Shown here: piece by piece, positions 63,173 through 64,000 of the stretch | Numbering within the stretch: the stretch's first letter is position 1 | Layout of the letters: each line of letters opens with the position of its first letter | Origin: Asaia bogorensis | Lineage (GTDB): Bacteria; Pseudomonadota; Alphaproteobacteria; Acetobacterales; Acetobacteraceae | NCBI GenBank assembly: GCA_945868845.1 | Contig: CAMBMS010000004.1 | Coordinates: 120,893-184,892, forward strand | Direction of reading: 5' to 3' | DNA length: 64,000 bases | Program-made: the position numbers and the translations under genes | The notes under the pieces: generated by a model | The model's database searches: none | What the model saw: only the letters and a program-made list of their open reading frames with translations | Told to the model about the DNA's origin: nothing

Positions 63173-64000
63173 TCACCTTTGCTGGTTCGGCACTCTCTGA
63201 AGGCAGACCGCGAGCGGAATAGACACAGCAGCTAATATCGCCATCATATAGAAGGCGTTGATGTAGCCGATCATCGCAGCCTGACGCAGGATTTCGTTTG
63301 AAAGTCGCATCAGACCGCTGGTCGTTTCCAGATTCCACGATGCGGGCAGACCGGGGAATGTCAGGGTCTTGTTATAGGGAGTGATGAACTCAGAAATTCC
63401 CGCATAGTTCACGTTGGTGGAGCGCACTAGCACAAGAATGACAAGGGAAATAAACAGGCTCCCGCCGAAGTTACGCATCATCGTAAATACCGCTGCGCCT
63501 TCGGTGATCTTATTCGGTGCCAATGTCGAGAACGTCATGACTGCCATTGGCGTGTAAGCTACGCTATTGCCGAGACCCATGAGATAGTGGCTCCAGAATA
63601 TGTCCGCCTGCGTGACATTGATATCGAATTGGGACATCCAAAAACTTCCGGCTGCCTGGATTGCCAGCCCAGTTCCGATCGCAAATCGTGGCGCCAGCCG
63701 CGTTAGTTGGGTGATAAAGAGAAAGGCGGTCCAGTTCCCTAGCCCACGAGCGGAGATGAGTAGGCTGATAGCGTCTTCCGGATAGCCGCGGAGATCGTGC
63801 AGAAGGGTGGGGAACAGAACCAGGGTGGGGAAGCTCAGCATGCCCATCACAAACGCAATCAGGGTTCCGATCGAGAAATTCCGATCCAGAAAAATCCGCG
63901 GGTCAAGGAAGGGTTGCGACGATGTGAGGCAATGGCTAACGAAAACCCAGGCCGCAAGCACGCCCAGAAATGTATAGGCAACGATCTCGGGAGAATCAAA
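63173..64000 (-). CDS. DHA2-type MFS efflux permease, C-terminal part (runs off the window)
   Basis: The last 276 codons, entering the window in frame at 64000; the start lies outside. Hydrophobic segments plus PFLDPRIFLDRNFSIGTLIAFVMG, and NSVAYTPMAVMTFSTLAPNKITEGAAVFTMMRNFGGSLFIS, are the EmrB/DHA2 14-TM signatures. Exports hydrophobic or toxic compounds by proton antiport. Convergent with the SDR; may protect against substrate of the oxidative cluster. Confidence 0.86.
   Translation of the reverse strand, partial: FDSPEIVAYTFLGVLAAWVFVSHCLTSSQPFLDPRIFLDRNFSIGTLIAFVMGMLSFPTLVLFPTLLHDLRGYPEDAISLLISARGLGNWTAFLFITQLTRLAPRFAIGTGLAIQAAGSFWMSQFDINVTQADIFWSHYLMGLGNSVAYTPMAVMTFSTLAPNKITEGAAVFTMMRNFGGSLFISLVILVLVRSTNVNYAGISEFITPYNKTLTFPGLPASWNLETTSGLMRLSNEILRQAAMIGYINAFYMMAILAAVSIPLAVCLQRVPNQQR

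Noticed and set aside
1..64000. CRISPR arrays, rRNA operons, intact transposons, prophage
   Set aside because: No regularly spaced repeats, no rRNA-like sequence, and every transposase trace seen is a short decayed fragment.

Overview
The window is GC-rich, gene-dense DNA from an alphaproteobacterium, most likely of the Acetobacteraceae. Supporting signs are the ftsK / ubiquinone-hydroxylase divergon, a System I cytochrome c maturation operon, an infC start region of the MARPP... type, and the rplY-pth-ychF and Trx/TPR-LON-Trm112-DUF971 neighbourhoods. This placement is inferred from gene content only; no rRNA is present.

Layout. 1-9.2 kb is core: the 5' half of ftsK, a UbiH-family hydroxylase, an EVE-domain gene, a compact ccmCDEFGHI operon without ccmAB, and a 3-hydroxyisobutyrate-dehydrogenase-family gene. 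9.2-12.1 kb is a small accessory patch. It holds an outer-membrane barrel gene and a znuA-like gene behind a perfect ATGTTATAACAT palindrome (candidate Zur site), with IS3 orfA debris on both sides and a tRNA-Gly(GCC) at the right edge. 12.3-14.5 kb is a housekeeping run.

14.5-30.6 kb is a large catabolic region. A seven-gene minus-strand operon joins an alicyclic-acid-type acyl-CoA module (ligase, acyl-CoA dehydrogenase, hydratase, BadH-like dehydrogenase) to a three-subunit flavin/[2Fe-2S] amino- or imino-acid dehydrogenase. A divergent operon carries a type III CoA-transferase, a second BadH-like dehydrogenase and a second acyl-CoA dehydrogenase. Next to them lie a GatC/AtzG-like + amidase + asparaginase-like + SDR operon and a flavin reductase / group D monooxygenase pair. 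These look like parts of one pathway for an amide-linked cyclic amino or carboxylic acid. The substrate cannot be read from sequence, and this is the best candidate here for an undescribed pathway.

30.7-38 kb is core: infC with a non-canonical ATA start, a TauE-family permease, thrS, a DnaJ-like membrane protein, galU and a phosphomannomutase. Two decayed genes lie at 34.1-34.8 kb. 38-47 kb holds an MFS transporter, a VOC protein, a CoA-transferase/MDR pair, an aminotransferase, a DUF3574 lipoprotein, an M20 amidohydrolase and a racemase-fold protein lacking both expected catalytic cysteines. The last is translationally coupled to an isolated selB. 49-53 kb includes an SDR, a dead DUF2339 gene and rplY-pth-ychF.

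53-64 kb is accessory again: a ChaB-like gene, RidA, an orphan peptide-type substrate-binding protein beside the debris of a paralogue, an IS66-like scrap, a Baeyer-Villiger monooxygenase, an amidohydrolase, two luciferase-like oxidoreductases separated by a perfect 29-bp inverted repeat, an SDR and the end of a DHA2-type exporter. Together these suggest a mobile oxidative catabolic cluster. No CRISPR array, rRNA operon or intact transposon was seen.
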